A stretch of DNA of 64,000 nt from contig NZ_CP008884.1 in assembly GCF_000725385.1 (NCBI RefSeq), forward strand, positions 310,001-374,000, read 5' to 3'. The notes under the pieces were generated by a model. That model worked only from the letters and a program-made list of their open reading frames with translations. It had not been told where the DNA came from and did not search any database. Positions 33,945 through 42,116 of the stretch are shown here, one piece after another (position 1 is the first letter of the stretch; the number at the start of each line of letters is the position of its first letter). Position numbers and translations under genes: made by a program. This stretch comes from Dyella japonica A8. Its GTDB lineage: Bacteria > Pseudomonadota > Gammaproteobacteria > Xanthomonadales > Rhodanobacteraceae.

Positions 33945-34121
33945 GACGAAAGCATACCCGACGCCCTCCAGTTCTGAGTAACACGGCGATATGGAAATCA
34001 ACGCCTCTTCTGAATAGGGCTGGATCCGTAGCACCGTCTTAGCAAAAGGCAGGTCACCGACTTTCGGCGCGCGGCGCCGCCCACCCTCAACGCTTACCGC
34101 AATCCTCTCGAACCTTTCGGC

Positions 34122-34214
34122 CTACCCGTTCAACCCATCACTCCTCAGGAATTGGGCAAGCAACCGAGCTGCGATATGGGCATCTGCTGTAGCGCCTTCG
34201 AGCTGGCTATCCAT
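34122..34214 (-). CDS. Possible 30-aa microprotein
   Basis: ATG 34214 is preceded by GGGGGATTTTGAA. The product MDSQLEGATADAHIAARLLA plus QFLRSDGLNG is helical and could be a small regulator or a remnant C-terminus. Evidence is only the ribosome site and GC-rich wobble positions. Confidence 0.25.
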   Translation of the reverse strand: MDSQLEGATADAHIAARLLAQFLRSDGLNG

Positions 34215-34244
34215 TTCAAAATCCCCCTGTCCGAGGGAAACAAA

Positions 34245-34273
34245 AATGTCCGCTTTGGGTCGAAAGCGGACCT
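34245..34273 (+). repeat. Short palindromic repeat, island family
   Basis: AATGTCCGCTTTGGGTCGAA then AGCGGACCT; near-consensus. Confidence 0.85.
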
Positions 34274-34424
34274 TAGCAACTGGAAAAATTGGCGCGGAGC
34301 CAACCTCGCCGAACATGACTCTGCATTCGATGGACGACTACGGCCAACCTCCTGGCATGGCCGCAAGACGGGCGGCTCTAGCATGGCCCCGGGTGTCTTT
34401 CCGCCCCCCCGGGGCAAAGCCGCG

Positions 34425-34430
34425 TAAAAT
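34425..34430 (+). promoter_or_regulatory. -10 box for yaeQ
   Basis: TAAAAT 30 bases before the ATG at 34460; -35 not clear. Confidence 0.45.
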
Positions 34431-34459
34431 GCTCGCTTTACGCCCACTCAAGTGCCCCC

Positions 34460-35014
34460 ATGGCCCTCACCGCCACCATTCACAAGGCCGAACTGTCGAT
34501 CAGCGACATGGACCGGCACTACTACGCCACCCACGCATTGACCCTCGCCCGGCATCCGTCGGAAACCGAGGAGCGATTGATGGCGCGCCTGCTCGCGTTC
34601 ACGCTGTATGCCGACGAACGGCTGGAGTTCGGCAAGGGGCTCAGCGACACCGACGAACCGGCCCTGTGGCGCAAGGCCTATACCGACGAGATCGAGCTGT
34701 GGATCGACGTCGGCCTGCCTGATGAAACACGCTTGCGCAAAGCCTGCAACCAGTCGCGGCACGTCGTGGTGCTGGCGTATGGCGGCCATGCCGTCGACGT
34801 CTGGTGGAGCAAGATCGCCAGCACGCTCACCCGCCACGACAACCTCAGCGTGCTCGCCATCGACCACGCCGACATAAAGCAACTGGCTGCCCTGTGCGAG
34901 CGCACCATGCGCCTGCAATGCCTGATCCAGGACGGCGAACTGCAGTTCATCGCTGGCGACCTCACGCTGCCGATCCGTCCGGCTATCCGCAAGGGTGAGT
35001 ACGCTGTCGCTTGA
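34460..35014 (+). CDS. yaeQ: YaeQ family protein, 184 aa
   Basis: Length and the whole sequence match YaeQ (about 181 residues in E. coli): it opens MALTATIHKAELSISDMDRH, has PSETEERLMARLLAFTLYAD, LEFGKGLSDTDEPALWRKAY, and IELWIDVGLPDETRLRKACN. YaeQ has a PD-(D/E)xK nuclease-like fold, but the biological role is not settled (it was first noted as a multicopy suppressor linked to RfaH). Only a few bases separate it from a palindrome. Surrounded by accessory genes although yaeQ itself is a widespread housekeeping-type gene. Confidence 0.9.
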   Translation: MALTATIHKAELSISDMDRHYYATHALTLARHPSETEERLMARLLAFTLYADERLEFGKGLSDTDEPALWRKAYTDEIELWIDVGLPDETRLRKACNQSRHVVVLAYGGHAVDVWWSKIASTLTRHDNLSVLAIDHADIKQLAALCERTMRLQCLIQDGELQFIAGDLTLPIRPAIRKGEYAVA

Positions 35015-35036
35015 GAAAGTGCCCCTGCCTCGTTTT

Positions 35037-35068
35037 GAAACGTCCGCCGCGGGTCGAAAGCGGACCTT
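35037..35068 (+). repeat. Short palindromic repeat, island family
   Basis: GAAACGTCCGCCGCGGGTCG then AAAGCGGACCTT; loop region altered to CGCGGGTC. Confidence 0.7.
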
Positions 35069-35072
35069 AAAA

Positions 35073-35336
35073 CTACGTCCGCTCGATATACAGGACTTGA
35101 TTGGGGTGGTGCTCTCGGATGGTTTCCACGGCACCTTGAACCGCCTCCTGGTCCGCCGGATCAATCCAGTTGACGAAGTTCGTCAGATCTAAGCCGTCTG
35201 CACGCAACTGACCCAGCTTCACAGCATCCAATAGGCCGTCATTTACCCAGATTGCCGAGCGGCCACCCCGAGCAAGATCGAGCATTTCGGCCAAACCGTG
35301 TTTCGTGAGCGCGAATAGAACCAAGGCGATCTCCAA
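35073..35336 (-). CDS. Hypothetical protein, about 87 aa
   Basis: The frame is open across a palindrome at 35352-35379, whose translation would give a spurious N-terminus, so I place the start at TTG 35336 (no strong ribosome site). Product: EIALVLFALTKHGLAEMLDL, GGRSAIWVNDGLLDAVKLGQ, then DPADQEAVQGAVETIREHHP. Looks like a small soluble helical protein; the true start could be missing through decay. Unknown family. Confidence 0.4.
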   Translation of the reverse strand: MEIALVLFALTKHGLAEMLDLARGGRSAIWVNDGLLDAVKLGQLRADGLDLTNFVNWIDPADQEAVQGAVETIREHHPNQVLYIERT

Positions 35337-35351
35337 TTGCGTTACCCATGC

Positions 35352-35379
35352 GACGTCCGCTATGAGTCGAAGGCGGACC
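35352..35379 (+). repeat. Short palindromic repeat, island family
   Basis: CGACGTCCGCTATGAGTCGA then AGGCGGAC; loop has GAGTC. Confidence 0.65.
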
Positions 35380-35400
35380 CAAATCATGAGTCCCTGTTAC

Positions 35401-35545
35401 CTACCGAAGTCGCCCTGAAGCGATCAAGTCTCCCAAGGTGCTTGGCAGCGTAATGGACTCAGGAACCTCCGGCGCCACGCGGCTACCTGTCAAAGACGTT
35501 TCCATGGGAATGACCCCGGCCCATACCGGTACGTGCGCCTCATCG
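35401..35545 (-). pseudogene. C-terminal remnant of a pyridoxamine-5'-phosphate-oxidase-like protein
   Basis: A frame ending at TAG 35401-35403 encodes ...AHVPVWAGVIPMETSLTGSR and, further on, STLGDLIASGRLR. VPVWAGVxP is the C-terminal hallmark of a general-type FMN-binding pyridoxamine-oxidase-like family. The coding sequence is lost abruptly where the palindromic element 35549-35623 begins, so this is a truncated gene. No start codon or N-terminus is left. Family assignment is from pattern memory. Confidence 0.5.
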
Positions 35546-35548
35546 GAA

Positions 35549-35623
35549 GAAAAGGGGTCAGAGTGATTTTCTGGCTCTTTGGGATATCTAAGTGAGAAAA
35601 AAAAGCACTCTGACCCCTTTTTC
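35549..35623. repeat. Palindromic element with GGGGTCAGAGTG ends
   Basis: Left AAAAGGGGTCAGAGTG, right CACTCTGACCCCTTTT, that is, about 16-base inverted arms around roughly 40 AT-rich bases. Sequences of this type flank REP-associated tyrosine transposases (RAYTs) in gammaproteobacteria; no transposase is here, so this would be a solitary target unit. Confidence 0.75.
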
Positions 35624-35680
35624 CGTAGGCGTTGGCTCGGAGGCAGACATTACCGTTTCCAATTCCAATCCGCGCCCAAT

Positions 35681-36151
35681 CTAGTACTCAACCACTTTAG
35701 AGCTGGCCGTACCGGGTAAGACATTCACCATCTGAGCGCCTCGTGCAATGAGTTCGCCGGCACCAGGACCTATGTATAGATCCCCGTGCTTGGCCCAGTT
35801 GGCCTTAACCCAGCGTTTGATACCTCTAAACGGCAGGTCCGTCAGCGAGGAGATGCTGGCGACATCCGTAGATCTGTAGATGTGCCCAAGGACTAGGTAA
35901 GGATCTGCGTAGTAAGGCCGCATGAATCTAAGCAATGGGTCCTTTGCATCGGTATATCTCAATGGCGTTCCATAAGGGTGAAGTTCTTCGACCGCGCGCA
36001 TTGAGAGATAGCAATAGGAGCCTTCTTTGGCCAAGGCCGGCGCCGTCTTTCCAGCCACGGGGGCTATGAGGTGTAGTCCAAGCGTCTCCGCATAGGACTC
36101 AAGCAACCGGCAATCGGCCTCACTGCCATAGAACGAAATGCTGGAACCCAT
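35681..36151 (-). CDS. Hypothetical protein, 156 aa
   Basis: ATG 36151 is preceded by AAGGGGGG. Soluble, no signal peptide. Opens MGSSISFYGSEADCRLLESY, followed by LGLHLIAPVAGK and EGSYCYLSMRAVEELHPYGT; closes with GELIARGAQMVNVLPGTASS. Low GC relative to its neighbours. I do not recognise a family. It lies on the other side of the palindromic element from the remnant. Confidence 0.55.
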   Translation of the reverse strand: MGSSISFYGSEADCRLLESYAETLGLHLIAPVAGKTAPALAKEGSYCYLSMRAVEELHPYGTPLRYTDAKDPLLRFMRPYYADPYLVLGHIYRSTDVASISSLTDLPFRGIKRWVKANWAKHGDLYIGPGAGELIARGAQMVNVLPGTASSKVVEY

Positions 36152-36188
36152 CAGCCCCCCTTATTGACCTCAAACCCCAGCCCGCACT

Positions 36189-36215
36189 GAGTCCGCTTTG
36201 GGTCGGAAGCGGACA
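36189..36215 (+). repeat. Short palindromic repeat, island family
   Basis: AGTCCGCTTTGGGTCGGAAG then CGGACAC. Confidence 0.8.
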
Positions 36216-36220
36216 CTCGT

Positions 36221-36523
36221 CTAAACGTCATCCAAGACCGGATCTCCCCGGCTTCGCCACGAGATGCCGCGTACTCGTCCCGTGACCAGGCCTTCGTCAC
36301 GGAGAAACTCAAAGACGTCTGATGGCGCCAACGGACCGGCGGAAACGAATGGCATGCCTAGTGCCTGAAGAGCAGTCAGCACACTGGCCAGCTCCACTTT
36401 GTCTGCATAAGGCAGTGCCAGGGTCGGTCCTGCATTGGCGGGTAATCCAAACTTGCCGTCAAGACAGCCAGACTCGCAATGCACGACGACGGAGTCGTCA
36501 AGCACACTTGATACGTAGTCCAT
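36221..36523 (-). CDS. Hypothetical protein, 100 aa
   Basis: ATG 36523 has GGAGGGG upstream. Soluble and alpha-beta: VSSVLDDSVVVHCESGCLDG, ADKVELASVLTALQALGMPF, DVFEFLRDEGLV. One CESGC pair of cysteines near the start. Unknown family. Flanked by palindromes on both sides. Confidence 0.55.
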   Translation of the reverse strand: MDYVSSVLDDSVVVHCESGCLDGKFGLPANAGPTLALPYADKVELASVLTALQALGMPFVSAGPLAPSDVFEFLRDEGLVTGRVRGISWRSRGDPVLDDV

Positions 36524-36559
36524 TCAGGCCCCTCCATCGCCTATGGTTTGCACTTTAGC

Positions 36560-36588
36560 GATGTCCGCGTTGGGTCGAAAGCGCACCT
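36560..36588 (+). repeat. Short palindromic repeat, island family
   Basis: GATGTCCGCGTTGGGTCGAA then AGCGCACCT; both arms have one change. Confidence 0.65.
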
Positions 36589-36608
36589 CGCGACGCCGCG
36601 CCGGATCA

Positions 36609-36760
36609 AGTAGGCCGGATGGAGCCAGCGGCGTCATCCGGGATCACGCTGCACGTTGCCCTCAAGCATGCTCAGAACGGCAATCGCCAATAGTCTTGGC
36701 TTCACCGGGTCGTCACCGTGAAGCCACCCCGAGTTCTCGCTGGGCTTCATCCGGGCTACT
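36609..36760 (+). repeat. Paired-end palindromic element, copy B (152 bp)
   Basis: Left AGTAGGCCGGATGGAGCC, right CTTCATCCGGGCTACT. Same ends and length as copy A (15549-15699); the middle shares only short blocks such as GTCTTGG and CTCGCTG.GCTTCATCC. It ends 14 bases before the GNAT gene's stop. Confidence 0.7.
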
Positions 36761-36773
36761 TGCTGTTGGGCCT

Positions 36774-37424
36774 CTAGGGTTCCCTGTCAGGAATCATCGC
36801 CGTGGCGAAGGGCGCGATGACTGTCCAGCCAAGGCGCACATACAGGCTGTGGCCTTCGTCCGTGGCCACCAGCAGCTGGGGACCGGTGGAGGACTTCCTC
36901 GCCGACCCTAGTGCATGCATCACGGCCATGCCCAAGCCCTTTCGCTGGTGATCCGATGCTGTTTCGATGCGATCGTAGATGAAGGCCTCCATGGTTTCCG
37001 CCGCCGTGCCGCTGGCGGCGAGGTCGCCGTTCGGCGCGAGGATATGCACCCGGCACACCGGCCCATCCTGATGCCATGCCAGCCTGTAGCCGTCGGGTAG
37101 GGAGCCGGTATCGCGGACCACCGCCGTGGCGGCCATGAGGTAGTTCTGCGGCTGCATTTGCCACCCCGTCGGCAAGGCGCTTCGCAGCTCTTCGTCGCTG
37201 CCGCACAGCTTCAGGTAGTGCCGCGGGCTGGAGATCTCGCGAGCCACCTCGTACAGCCCATCGCAGAGTTTCGGAAAAACCCAGCGCTTCACTTCTTTTT
37301 CCGAATGGGTATCCACCCTGAAGCCGCCACGGTCGTGGACCGGTGGTGGGGATTTCCGTGCCAGCGAGTGCGCCGCTTGCCATGCAAAAACAAGTGCAGG
37401 GTCAACAGGAGGACTGACCATCAT
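36774..37424 (-). CDS. GNAT-family acetyltransferase, about 216 aa
   Basis: The C-terminal half has the acetyl-CoA signature: ETASDHQRKGLGMAVMHALG (the Q/R-x-x-G-x-G/A loop) followed by TDEGHSLYVRLGWTVIAPF. A substrate-specific N-terminal part includes RGGFRVDTHSEKEVKRWVF. I start at ATG 37424 (adjacent ATG at 37421 possible); the ribosome site is weak, and a longer frame runs up towards 37610. Acceptor substrate unknown. Tail to tail with none: the LuxR regulator gene upstream is on the same strand, 208 bases away. Confidence 0.7.
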   Translation of the reverse strand: MMVSPPVDPALVFAWQAAHSLARKSPPPVHDRGGFRVDTHSEKEVKRWVFPKLCDGLYEVAREISSPRHYLKLCGSDEELRSALPTGWQMQPQNYLMAATAVVRDTGSLPDGYRLAWHQDGPVCRVHILAPNGDLAASGTAAETMEAFIYDRIETASDHQRKGLGMAVMHALGSARKSSTGPQLLVATDEGHSLYVRLGWTVIAPFATAMIPDREP

Positions 37425-37632
37425 TCGATCCGTGCCGTATCTGCTTGAGGAAGGGAGGTCGTGAGCGGCTACCGCGCCGAACCATTCCGGCGCCAGCGTG
37501 ATGCTCGCATCCTTAGCCTGGGCTGGCGATGTCTCATCGCTTGCGAATGAGGCCGGGAACACCCTCCCAGGTACGGAGAATGGCGCCTCCTGAAGCCAGG
37601 GCCCACCCATGTCCGGGCAACCCGCTGGCGAT

Positions 37633-39162
37633 CTACAGCAAGCCTAGTTGCGTCGCTTTCAGGGTAGCGGCAGCGCGCGTGGTGCACTCCAGTTTTCGGA
37701 ATACGCTTTCGACATGGGTGCGCACGGTACTGGGGCTGATTGCCAGTTTCCGCGCGACTTCCTTGTTGCTTGCGCCCAGGCTGATCCAGCGCAGCACGTC
37801 GCGCTCGCGCTGGGTGAGCAGGCTGGTCAGTGACGTGAGGGCCGGTTTGCTTCGGCTTGATCGTGGCGGCTTCAGGAGTGCGCGCACCACATCGGCGTCG
37901 TGGCGACCGGCGGCGGCCTCCGATGCCATCAACGCGCCTGCGGCGCTTTCTTCCAGCGCCTCCCGCCAGGGACGTGCCGCACGCAGGGCGGCCCATGCCG
38001 TGGCGGCGGAAAGGATGCGCCCCTCGATGGGAATACTTCCGGTGCGGGCCTCCCGGTAGTAGCCGGAGCCGTCCGGCCTTTCGTAGGCATACGAGGCGAT
38101 TTCGGCCTCGCCGGCCAGGGAGCCGAGTTGTCGTGCGGCCCGTCCGGTCCAGTAGGGAACGAGGCGCACGCGCTCCCACTCCGGCTCCATCAGTTTGCCG
38201 GGCGTGTTCCAGACCATGTTGGGTACGGCGGCGCGGCCGATGCCGTGGATCAGCGCAGCGCGGTACACCTTCTGCTGGCGGGCTTCGTCCAGCTCAAGGG
38301 CCATCGCAGCGTGCCTGGCCAGTTGCGCCACGCGCCGCGAGTGACCGGTCATCCACGGCAGCTTCAGGTCGATGACGTCGGCGAGTATTTCCAGCGACGT
38401 GGTGCGTCCGGAGAACGCCGCGTCGAGCGAGCACGGGCCGGACAAGGTCGGATCGTTGTCGAGTTCGGCCAGCCAGCGTGCGGCGTTCTGGATGAGCAGC
38501 GATGCAAGCCCGACGGGATACAACACATCGGCGCGCTGGCCAATGAGCTGGCAGGCCTGCTCGAAGCCATAGAGGCGATGGAAGATGTCAAGGTCGCCGG
38601 CAAGCGACGCCGTGTAGACGGAGGACGGAATCTGCTCGCCCTGCAGGCCATCCGGGGCGCCCGCGCCGTTGTGGCTTTCAAACAGATGACGCAGCGCGAA
38701 CTGCGCCGCCTCGCTCAAACCCAACTCCTTGGCGATATCCCCGGCGACTTCGCAGTGGATGCGCGACAACGAGTGAAACGCCGAACCGCCACCCTTGGTG
38801 CCGACGCGAAAGCCGCTGCTGGAGGACTGGATGGCGAGCAGCGCCTTTCTCCCGCTGACGTCGTCGCCGACCAGTCGCGCAAACTCGGGCGCATTGGCGG
38901 TGCAGCCGGACCAGCGCAGCAAGGCGACGGTCATGGCCTCGGCACAGGCCACGTCATCGGCGCCGGCCGCCCTCGCCAGCTGGCCGGCTATCCACGCCAC
39001 CCGCGGGGAGTGGTCGGTGGGTTGCCCCATGGCGAGATCGCCCACGAACGCGATCGACCGGATCACGTCGAGCAGGGCAACGGTGGACACCTCTGCGTCA
39101 GGTCGGGACATGTTCATGGGCAGGGAGCATAGCGCCGTCGTTCTCGCGGCGGCCTCGGTCAT
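37633..39162 (-). CDS. Degenerate HD-GYP/LuxR regulator, 509 aa
   Basis: Two parts. Residues about 280-400 resemble an HD-GYP domain (GHSRRVAQLARHAAMALELD), but the metal residues are altered: LIHGIGRAAVPN replaces HDIGK, and YERPDGSGYYR replaces HERxDGxGYP. So a phosphodiesterase activity is unlikely. The last 65 residues are a LuxR-type helix-turn-helix (LTQRERDVLRWISLGASNKE VARKLAISPSTVRTHVES in two parts). A regulator that senses something with a decayed HD-GYP and binds DNA is likely. Start uncertain (MNMSRPD at 39117 is an alternative). Divergent from the alpha/beta hydrolase, a probable target. Confidence 0.75.
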   Translation of the reverse strand: MTEAAARTTALCSLPMNMSRPDAEVSTVALLDVIRSIAFVGDLAMGQPTDHSPRVAWIAGQLARAAGADDVACAEAMTVALLRWSGCTANAPEFARLVGDDVSGRKALLAIQSSSSGFRVGTKGGGSAFHSLSRIHCEVAGDIAKELGLSEAAQFALRHLFESHNGAGAPDGLQGEQIPSSVYTASLAGDLDIFHRLYGFEQACQLIGQRADVLYPVGLASLLIQNAARWLAELDNDPTLSGPCSLDAAFSGRTTSLEILADVIDLKLPWMTGHSRRVAQLARHAAMALELDEARQQKVYRAALIHGIGRAAVPNMVWNTPGKLMEPEWERVRLVPYWTGRAARQLGSLAGEAEIASYAYERPDGSGYYREARTGSIPIEGRILSAATAWAALRAARPWREALEESAAGALMASEAAAGRHDADVVRALLKPPRSSRSKPALTSLTSLLTQRERDVLRWISLGASNKEVARKLAISPSTVRTHVESVFRKLECTTRAAATLKATQLGLL

Positions 39163-39286
39163 TCAACCGATGGTGCGTGCAGGAGCCGGCGCGCAAGCTG
39201 CGTCCCAAGGTCGACCGCAGCATCCGTCCTCCCCCCGCGATGTATGTCCCCGCTTCGTTTCGTCACATAACCTTTTGGAGATTCTG

Positions 39287-40066
39287 ATGAAGATCAAAGC
39301 TTTTGGCCTTGCCGCCCTGACCGCCATGACCCTCGCCACCGCCGCCCACGCCGCCAGCGCCACGGCGCCCAAGGGCCAGGATGCCATCAAGAATGTCGTG
39401 CTCGTGCACGGCGGGTTCGTCGACGGCTCCGGCTGGCAGAAGGTCTACGACATCCTCAAGAAGGACGGCTACAACGTCACCATCGTGCAGAACCCCACGA
39501 CGTCGCTGAGCGATGACGTCGCCGTCACCAAGCGCGCCATTGCCCAGCAGAACGGCCCCGTTGTCCTCGTCGGCCACTCTTACGGCGGCGCGGTGATTTC
39601 CGAAGCCGGCACCGAGGCCAAGGTGCAGCGCCTGGTGTACATCGCTGCCTTTGCGCCCGACGCGGGTGAGTCGGTGCAGACGCTGATCGGCAACCCGCCC
39701 CCGGGCGCATCGCAGCCGCCGATCCTGCCGCCGCAGGATGGCTTCCTGTTCCTGGATCGCGCGAAGTTCGCAGCCGCCTTCGCGGGCGACGTCCCGGCCC
39801 CCGAAGCCAGCTTCATGGCCGATTCGCAGGTGCCGTGGGGTGTCCAGGCGTTGTCCGGCCAGGTGACGGTGCCGGCCTGGAAGACCAAGCCGAGCTGGTA
39901 TCTGGTGACCCTGGACGACCACATGATTCCCCCGCAGGCCCAGCAGACGATGGCCAAGCGCGCAGGCTCGACCGTGGTCGAGGTTGCCGGCAGCCACGCC
40001 ATCTATGTCTCCAAGCCGGCGGTGGTCGCCAAGCTCATCGAGCAGGCGGCGCACGACAAGAAGTAA
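39287..40066 (+). CDS. Exported alpha/beta hydrolase, 259 aa
   Basis: ATG 39287, with TTTTGGAGATTCTG upstream. Signal peptide ends AHA-ASAT. The hydrolase fold is complete: oxyanion region VVLVHGGFVDGSGWQKVY, nucleophile elbow VLVGHSYGGAVI (serine of GxSxG), and the histidine near the C-terminus in VAGSHAIYVSKPA; the aspartate is likely in TLDDHMIPPQ. Esterase-like family; the substrate is unknown. Divergent from the LuxR regulator across 124 bases. Confidence 0.85.
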   Translation: MKIKAFGLAALTAMTLATAAHAASATAPKGQDAIKNVVLVHGGFVDGSGWQKVYDILKKDGYNVTIVQNPTTSLSDDVAVTKRAIAQQNGPVVLVGHSYGGAVISEAGTEAKVQRLVYIAAFAPDAGESVQTLIGNPPPGASQPPILPPQDGFLFLDRAKFAAAFAGDVPAPEASFMADSQVPWGVQALSGQVTVPAWKTKPSWYLVTLDDHMIPPQAQQTMAKRAGSTVVEVAGSHAIYVSKPAVVAKLIEQAAHDKK

Positions 40067-40265
40067 TCGCGGCAAGCAGTGCAGGCAGGGGCGGGGCGCC
40101 ATCGGCGCTCCGCTCTTTCTTTGTCGTTCCGGCACGCAGGGGCGTTGCCCGGGTCGGTGGCCTGGCGTGTGCGGACATTGGCTATGCTAGGGAAGCACAT
40201 GAACCGCCGCCCGCGACGTTGCACGCGCATCGGGCGAACCGCCGGCCTGTTCCAGGGATGCCTGC

Positions 40266-41789
40266 ATGACCGCGATCAGTGTTCCCGTCCAGCACGCCCG
40301 GCCACGCCACCGTGGCAGCATCCTGCCTGTGCTCGCCATCGCCGTGCTGTTCGGCATCGCCCACATGGTGACCAACGGGCAGTACGGCTTTCACCGGGAT
40401 GAATGGCAATTCCTCAGCGATGCGCAGGATCTGGACTGGGGCTTTGTGCCCTACCCGCCCCTGACTGCCGCACTGGAGCACCTGGGCCTGAGGATGTTTG
40501 GCTTGTCGCTGGTGGGCCTGCGGCTGTTTTCCGTCATCGCGCAGGTCCTGGTGATTTTCGCCAGCGGCATGATGGCGCGCGATCTGGGCGGCAAGCGCAA
40601 GGCCCAGATCTTCGCGGCCCTCGCGGTGGCGCTGTCGCCCCTGCCGATGTTCGAGGCCACGGAGTTCCAGTATTCGTCCTTCGACCTGTTGTGGTGGGTG
40701 TTGATCGCCTGGTGCGTGATCCGGCTGAGGCGTGACGATGAACCACGCTGGTGGCTGGCCATTGGCGTACTCGCCGGCCTTGGCCTGCAAACGAAGTACT
40801 CGATCGCGTTCGAGCTGGCCGGCGTGCTGGCGGGCGTGCTGCTCACCGATGCACGGCGATACGTGGCCAACCGCTGGTTCTGGGCCGGTGGCGCCATCGC
40901 GCTGCTCATCTTCGCGCCGAACCTTGCATGGCTCGTGCGGCACGATTTTGTCTCCTACCATTTCCTGCAGGGCATCCATGCGCGTGATGTGCACCAGGGG
41001 CGGGCGGAAGGTTTCCTGCGCGACCAGTTCCTGCTGAACGCCAACCTGTTCGCGGCGCCGGTCTGGCTTGCCGGCCTGTTCGCCTGCGTCAGGGACCGGC
41101 GCTATCGCATGCTTGCCTGGATGTATGTGGTGCCGCTGCTGCTGTTTCTGGTGGCACGGGGACGCTTCTATTACACCTGCGGCACTTACCCCATGCTTCT
41201 GGCGATGGGCGCCGTGGTGGGCGAGCAGTGGTTGCGCAAACTTCCCGCCGCATGGGGCACGGGAGTCGCCGCCCTGGCATGGGCCGGTGTCCTGGCGGTC
41301 GGCGTCTATGCAGCGCTGCGCATCGTGCCCATCGCTTCGAGTGGCCCGCTGCGCGACTTTGCGCTCCAGAACAACAACGACCTGCGCGAAGAAATCGGCT
41401 GGAACGAACTCGTCGCACAGGTGGCGGCCATCCGCGATGGCTTGCCTGCCGAACAACAAGCCAATCTTGGCATTGCCGTAGGCAACTATGGCGAGTATGG
41501 CTCCCTCGCGCTGCTGGGCCCGCGTTATCACCTGCCCACGCCGATCACCACCGTCAACTCCGGTTGGCTGCGCGGCTATCCGGATACACCGCCGACCACG
41601 CTTATCGTGCTGGGAAATTCGCGCGAACGCGCCGATGAACTGTTTCGCGATTGCCGTATCGCCGGCCATAAGGCCAACGCCCTGGGCGTGGCCAACGAGG
41701 AAAGCCAGTACCACCCCGATATCTTCGTGTGCGGCCCCACGCGCAAGCCATGGAACGAGCTGTGGAAGCACGGTCCTGACTTTGGGTGA
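40266..41789 (+). CDS. GT39-type membrane glycosyltransferase, 507 aa
   Basis: Nine to twelve hydrophobic segments, with the family's first periplasmic loop FHRDEWQFLSDAQDLDWGF carrying the acidic residue thought to be catalytic in dolichol- and undecaprenol-phosphate-dependent enzymes (PMT/ArnT class). LFSVIAQVLVIFASGMMARD and LGLQTKYSIAFELAGVLAG are typical. The C-terminal 150 residues form a soluble periplasmic domain. Likely transfers a sugar from a polyprenyl phosphate donor to lipid or protein; substrate unknown. Confidence 0.8.
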   Translation: MTAISVPVQHARPRHRGSILPVLAIAVLFGIAHMVTNGQYGFHRDEWQFLSDAQDLDWGFVPYPPLTAALEHLGLRMFGLSLVGLRLFSVIAQVLVIFASGMMARDLGGKRKAQIFAALAVALSPLPMFEATEFQYSSFDLLWWVLIAWCVIRLRRDDEPRWWLAIGVLAGLGLQTKYSIAFELAGVLAGVLLTDARRYVANRWFWAGGAIALLIFAPNLAWLVRHDFVSYHFLQGIHARDVHQGRAEGFLRDQFLLNANLFAAPVWLAGLFACVRDRRYRMLAWMYVVPLLLFLVARGRFYYTCGTYPMLLAMGAVVGEQWLRKLPAAWGTGVAALAWAGVLAVGVYAALRIVPIASSGPLRDFALQNNNDLREEIGWNELVAQVAAIRDGLPAEQQANLGIAVGNYGEYGSLALLGPRYHLPTPITTVNSGWLRGYPDTPPTTLIVLGNSRERADELFRDCRIAGHKANALGVANEESQYHPDIFVCGPTRKPWNELWKHGPDFG

Positions 41790-41870
41790 GCCGTTTCAAG
41801 GCGCAGCACAAGATCCGGATGGCGCGTATCCGGTGTGAATGAAATCCTGCCGCGTCGCCGGGGGATTTTC

Positions 41871-42107
41871 ATGAAACGCACCGCCAGCCTGTTCCTCGTG
41901 TCCGCGCTCATGGGCAGCGCCCATGCCGACTGCGAACTGCCCTACGCGCCGCCCGAGGTGCGCGCCGCGCTGCTGAGCTTTCATCACCAGACCGTGCAAC
42001 GCCTTGAGACAGCGAAGCATCCCTCCACGAGGGAGCATGCCGTCAAGGCCATGCAAGGCCACGACATGCATCGCAAGGCCGAGACTCGGGCGCACGGTCA
42101 AGATTGA
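41871..42107 (+). CDS. Small exported protein, 78 aa
   Basis: ATG 41871 follows GGGGGATTTTC. Signal peptide RTASLFLVSALMGSAHA, mature chain DCELPYAPPEVRAALLSFHH followed by a histidine-rich charged tail (HPSTREHAVKAMQGHDMHRK). One cysteine. Unknown family. A weak hairpin (CCGGAT...ATCCGG, 41815-41833) separates it from the GT39 gene. Confidence 0.55.
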   Translation: MKRTASLFLVSALMGSAHADCELPYAPPEVRAALLSFHHQTVQRLETAKHPSTREHAVKAMQGHDMHRKAETRAHGQD

Positions 42108-42116
42108 TGCACCTCG

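Larger units (their letters stand above)
33945..34459. other. Intergenic stretch, 515 bases
   Basis: Between divergently placed HipA-like and yaeQ genes. It holds one island palindrome (34245-34273), a possible 30-residue frame (34122-34214) and the yaeQ -10 box. Nothing else recognisable. Confidence 0.5.

Noticed and set aside
35352..35387. N-terminal extension of the 35073 gene and several other frames reading like VRFRPKADI
   Set aside because: These residues are the translation of the palindromic repeat and not true protein.
30538..36588. Chromosomal integron
   Set aside because: Gene-palindrome alternation resembles cassettes, but the palindrome lacks the long attC layout and no integrase is present.
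40182..41771. 529-codon minus-strand frame opposite the GT39 gene
   Set aside because: No start context, Gln/His-rich, whereas the plus strand encodes a multipass glycosyltransferase.
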